The notes under the pieces are model-generated. The model saw only the letters and a program-made list of their open reading frames with translations, had not been told where the DNA came from and searched no databases. This document shows positions 63,846-64,000 of a DNA stretch of 64,000 nt, piece by piece. Position 1 is the first letter of the stretch, and every line of letters begins with the position of its first letter. The stretch is from Cellvibrio sp. KY-YJ-3 (GTDB taxonomy: Bacteria > Pseudomonadota > Gammaproteobacteria > Pseudomonadales > Cellvibrionaceae): positions 2,308,001-2,372,000 of the forward strand of contig NZ_CP031727.1 of NCBI RefSeq assembly GCF_008806955.1, given 5' to 3'. The position numbers were made by a program, and so were the translations under genes.

Positions 63846-64000
63846 GTGGAGCGGTGGAAAAAAATTCATGGGCTTGGGCGCTTGCGCCATGAGTTCCTTG
63901 ATCAAATTTGGCGCCACCTCGCTTGGTTGACTCTCATCCTGATCCCCCTGTCGTTATTTCGTATCAAATTTACTGGCTGGTTACCGCTCTACGGGGTGCA
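63846..64000 (+). CDS. N-terminal fragment of an unknown membrane protein (cut by window edge)
   Basis: A frame starting at GTG (63846) runs open to the end of the window (51 residues). After a basic, polar N-terminus it enters a hydrophobic segment (LAWLTLILIPLSLF) like a transmembrane helix. I do not recognise the family. It is divergent from the sulfur operon. The start is a guess based on the onset of the open frame. Confidence 0.4.
   Translation, partial: MERWKKIHGLGRLRHEFLDQIWRHLAWLTLILIPLSLFRIKFTGWLPLYGV

Noticed and set aside
63657-63917. 86-codon minus-strand frame at the window end
   Set aside because: No recognisable features and no good start site; it overlaps the partial plus-strand gene.
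1-64000. CRISPR array, prophage or insertion sequence
   Set aside because: I saw no regularly spaced repeats, transposase or integrase genes, or phage structural genes anywhere in the window.

Overview
The window reads as a chromosomal segment of a Gammaproteobacterium, most likely a member of the Cellvibrionaceae (Cellvibrio-like). This is inferred from gene content and protein style, not from a search. Supporting points are the alaS-lysC-csrA-tRNA-Ser order, the homodimeric-type aceE with a two-lipoyl aceF, a full Entner-Doudoroff block, Gac/Rsm-type signals and cell-envelope genes. I see no prophage, insertion sequence or CRISPR array. Nearly all of the sequence is ordinary coding DNA.

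Layout. 1-5972: the 3' end of accA, a YgiQ radical SAM protein, a small periplasmic rhodanese, a membrane-anchored protein of unknown function, a DUF3820 gene, a SUI1/YciH factor, a class C beta-lactamase-fold hydrolase and slyX. 6180-13826: a PAS-GGDEF-EAL protein, a frameshifted bepA, tusA with an odd start, and a large secreted M16 protease. 14276-18616: aceE and aceF. 18747-25534: a lipoprotein esterase, DUF1287, VanZ-like, mobA, then a pdxH-led run ending in tadA. 25535-25905 has no protein gene, but its minus strand carries what looks like a CsrB/RsmZ-type regulatory RNA. 25906-29261: ppnN, a carboxylesterase and a GH84 enzyme.

29464-39072 is a sugar-catabolic block: a strong promoter and long leader, then pgi, edd, zwf, pgl, eda, gap and pyk, all on the plus strand. 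These take phosphorylated glucose or fructose to pyruvate by the Entner-Doudoroff route, and the aceEF genes at 14-18 kb use that pyruvate. 39147-45091 holds an M23 peptidase, a Trm112-like protein, alaS, lysC, csrA and tRNA-Ser(GCU). valS follows, convergent to the tRNA.

48318-56650 is an envelope-polysaccharide cluster: a Stealth-type phosphotransferase, a kinase fused to a glycosidase-like domain, two glycosyltransferases, a PbgA/YejM-like membrane protein, heptosyltransferase WaaC and a DUF6165 protein. 56827-63584 is a six-gene minus-strand operon: an ArsR-family regulator with a persulfide-sensor cysteine pair, a rhodanese, a TSUP exporter, an ETHE1-like persulfide dioxygenase, and an RND adaptor and permease. 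It suggests reactive-sulfur detoxification tied to efflux. The window ends in a gene cut off by the edge.

The most notable signal is the regulatory RNA at about 25595-25803 (minus strand). It has about eleven GGA motifs, several in hairpin loops, a strong terminator, and an upstream box resembling the GacA/UvrY activating site. Its expected partner CsrA is encoded in the same window, with GGA motifs in its own leader.
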